Below, in pieces: positions 63,689 through 64,000 of a stretch of DNA of 64,000 nucleotides. The stretch is from Microbacterium sp. Yaish 1 (lineage in GTDB: Bacteria; Actinomycetota; Actinomycetes; Actinomycetales; Microbacteriaceae), in assembly GCF_002245215.1 (NCBI RefSeq), contig NZ_NPMR01000001.1, positions 1,178,001-1,242,000 on the forward strand. The letters run 5' to 3'. A model generated the notes under the pieces. That model ran no database searches and was not told the DNA's origin. It saw only the letters and a list, made by a program, of their open reading frames with translations. Position numbers and translations under genes: made by a program. Numbering within the stretch: the first letter of the stretch is position 1; each line of letters starts with the position of its first letter.

Positions 63689-64000
63689 GCGCGCACCTCC
63701 GCGCTGCCGACGAGCGCGCGGATGCGGTCGCCGAGGGTCGTGAACGAGAGCACCAGGAGGAAGAGGAAGGCGCCCGGGATGAGGAAGTACATCGGGTCGA
63801 CGGCATACCAGGGGGCCGCCGAAGCGATCATCTGACCCCAGCTCGGCGTGGGCGGGACCACTCCGACGCCGAGGAACGACAGCCCGGCCTCGGTGCCGAC
63901 GTATCCCGGCACCGCGAGGGTCGCCATCACGATGATGGTCGAGGAGAGGTTCGGCAGGATCTCGCGGAAGATGATCTGCACGCTCGACGCACCCGAGGCG
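63685..64000 (-). CDS. Peptide ABC transporter permease (DppC-like), partial
   Basis: C-terminal part only; the gene runs off the window end. VQIIFREILPNLSSTIIVMATLAVPGYVGTEAGLSFLGVGVVPPTPSWGQMIASAAPW in outline is the DppC/OppC conserved block with the last spans and GDRIRAL near the end. A periplasmic peptide-binding protein gene would be expected just beyond the window. Confidence 0.9.
   Translation of the reverse strand, partial: ASGASSVQIIFREILPNLSSTIIVMATLAVPGYVGTEAGLSFLGVGVVPPTPSWGQMIASAAPWYAVDPMYFLIPGAFLFLLVLSFTTLGDRIRALVGSAEVRA

Overview
The window reads as a chromosomal segment of a high-GC Gram-positive bacterium, most likely a Microbacterium or close Microbacteriaceae relative. 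GC is about 70% by eye. Starts are often GTG, genes overlap by 4 bp, the GNAT-type ArgA and the RadA/ClpC pair are of actinobacterial type, and several transcripts look leaderless. No rRNA, tRNA or CRISPR array was seen.

Layout. 0-13.7 kb is core-like: an XRE regulator divergent from an SDR, lactate dehydrogenase, radA, a small SseB-like protein, an anchored surface protein, an ArgA-type acetyltransferase, a circularly permuted ATP-grasp/alpha-E protein with its transglutaminase, a class I amidotransferase-like hydrolase and clpC. 13.8-16 kb holds a three-gene DUF2975-like membrane/HTH cassette and a DUF1269-like protein. 16.2-20.9 kb is a SipW-type secretion cassette: two related exported proteins, an ER-type signal peptidase and a large LuxR regulator. 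20.9-25.9 kb holds an SDR, a DeoR regulator, a deoxyribosyltransferase-like protein, a septum-formation-like lipoprotein, arsC, a CatA-like acetyltransferase, a PNPOx-like oxidase and a GNAT enzyme.

25.7-29.2 kb is an insertion. A 305-bp direct repeat (GNAT 3' end plus a palindromic repeat) brackets about 2.9 kb carrying a lipoprotein, a secreted S1 protease and a broken ArdC-like antirestriction gene. 29.2-38 kb is a sodium-related block: a complete mrpA(B)CDEFG antiporter operon and a divergent sodium:alanine symporter, with a shared 29-bp motif at both ends of the antiporter block. 38-47.3 kb holds a LacI regulator, a phosphotransferase, a MurNAc utilisation locus (murQ-murP-mupG divergent from murR), and a CstR-like persulfide circuit with a fused CoA-disulfide reductase/rhodanese and a tiny Cys-rich protein around a perfect palindromic operator.

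47.3-64 kb is one long minus-strand gene train, nearly all 4-bp overlaps: peptide ABC importer (running off the window end), proline iminopeptidase, Xaa-Pro peptidase, GH127 beta-L-arabinofuranosidase, then the hydroxyproline pathway (epimerase, three-part D-hydroxyproline dehydrogenase, DapA-type deaminase, alpha-ketoglutarate semialdehyde dehydrogenase) with a GntR regulator and an ornithine cyclodeaminase-type reductase. Read together it looks like a locus for importing and fully degrading arabinosylated hydroxyproline peptides from plant extensins or arabinogalactan proteins.

A 62-bp palindromic (REP-like) repeat occurs seven times between 25.9 and 47.3 kb, always next to a gene end.
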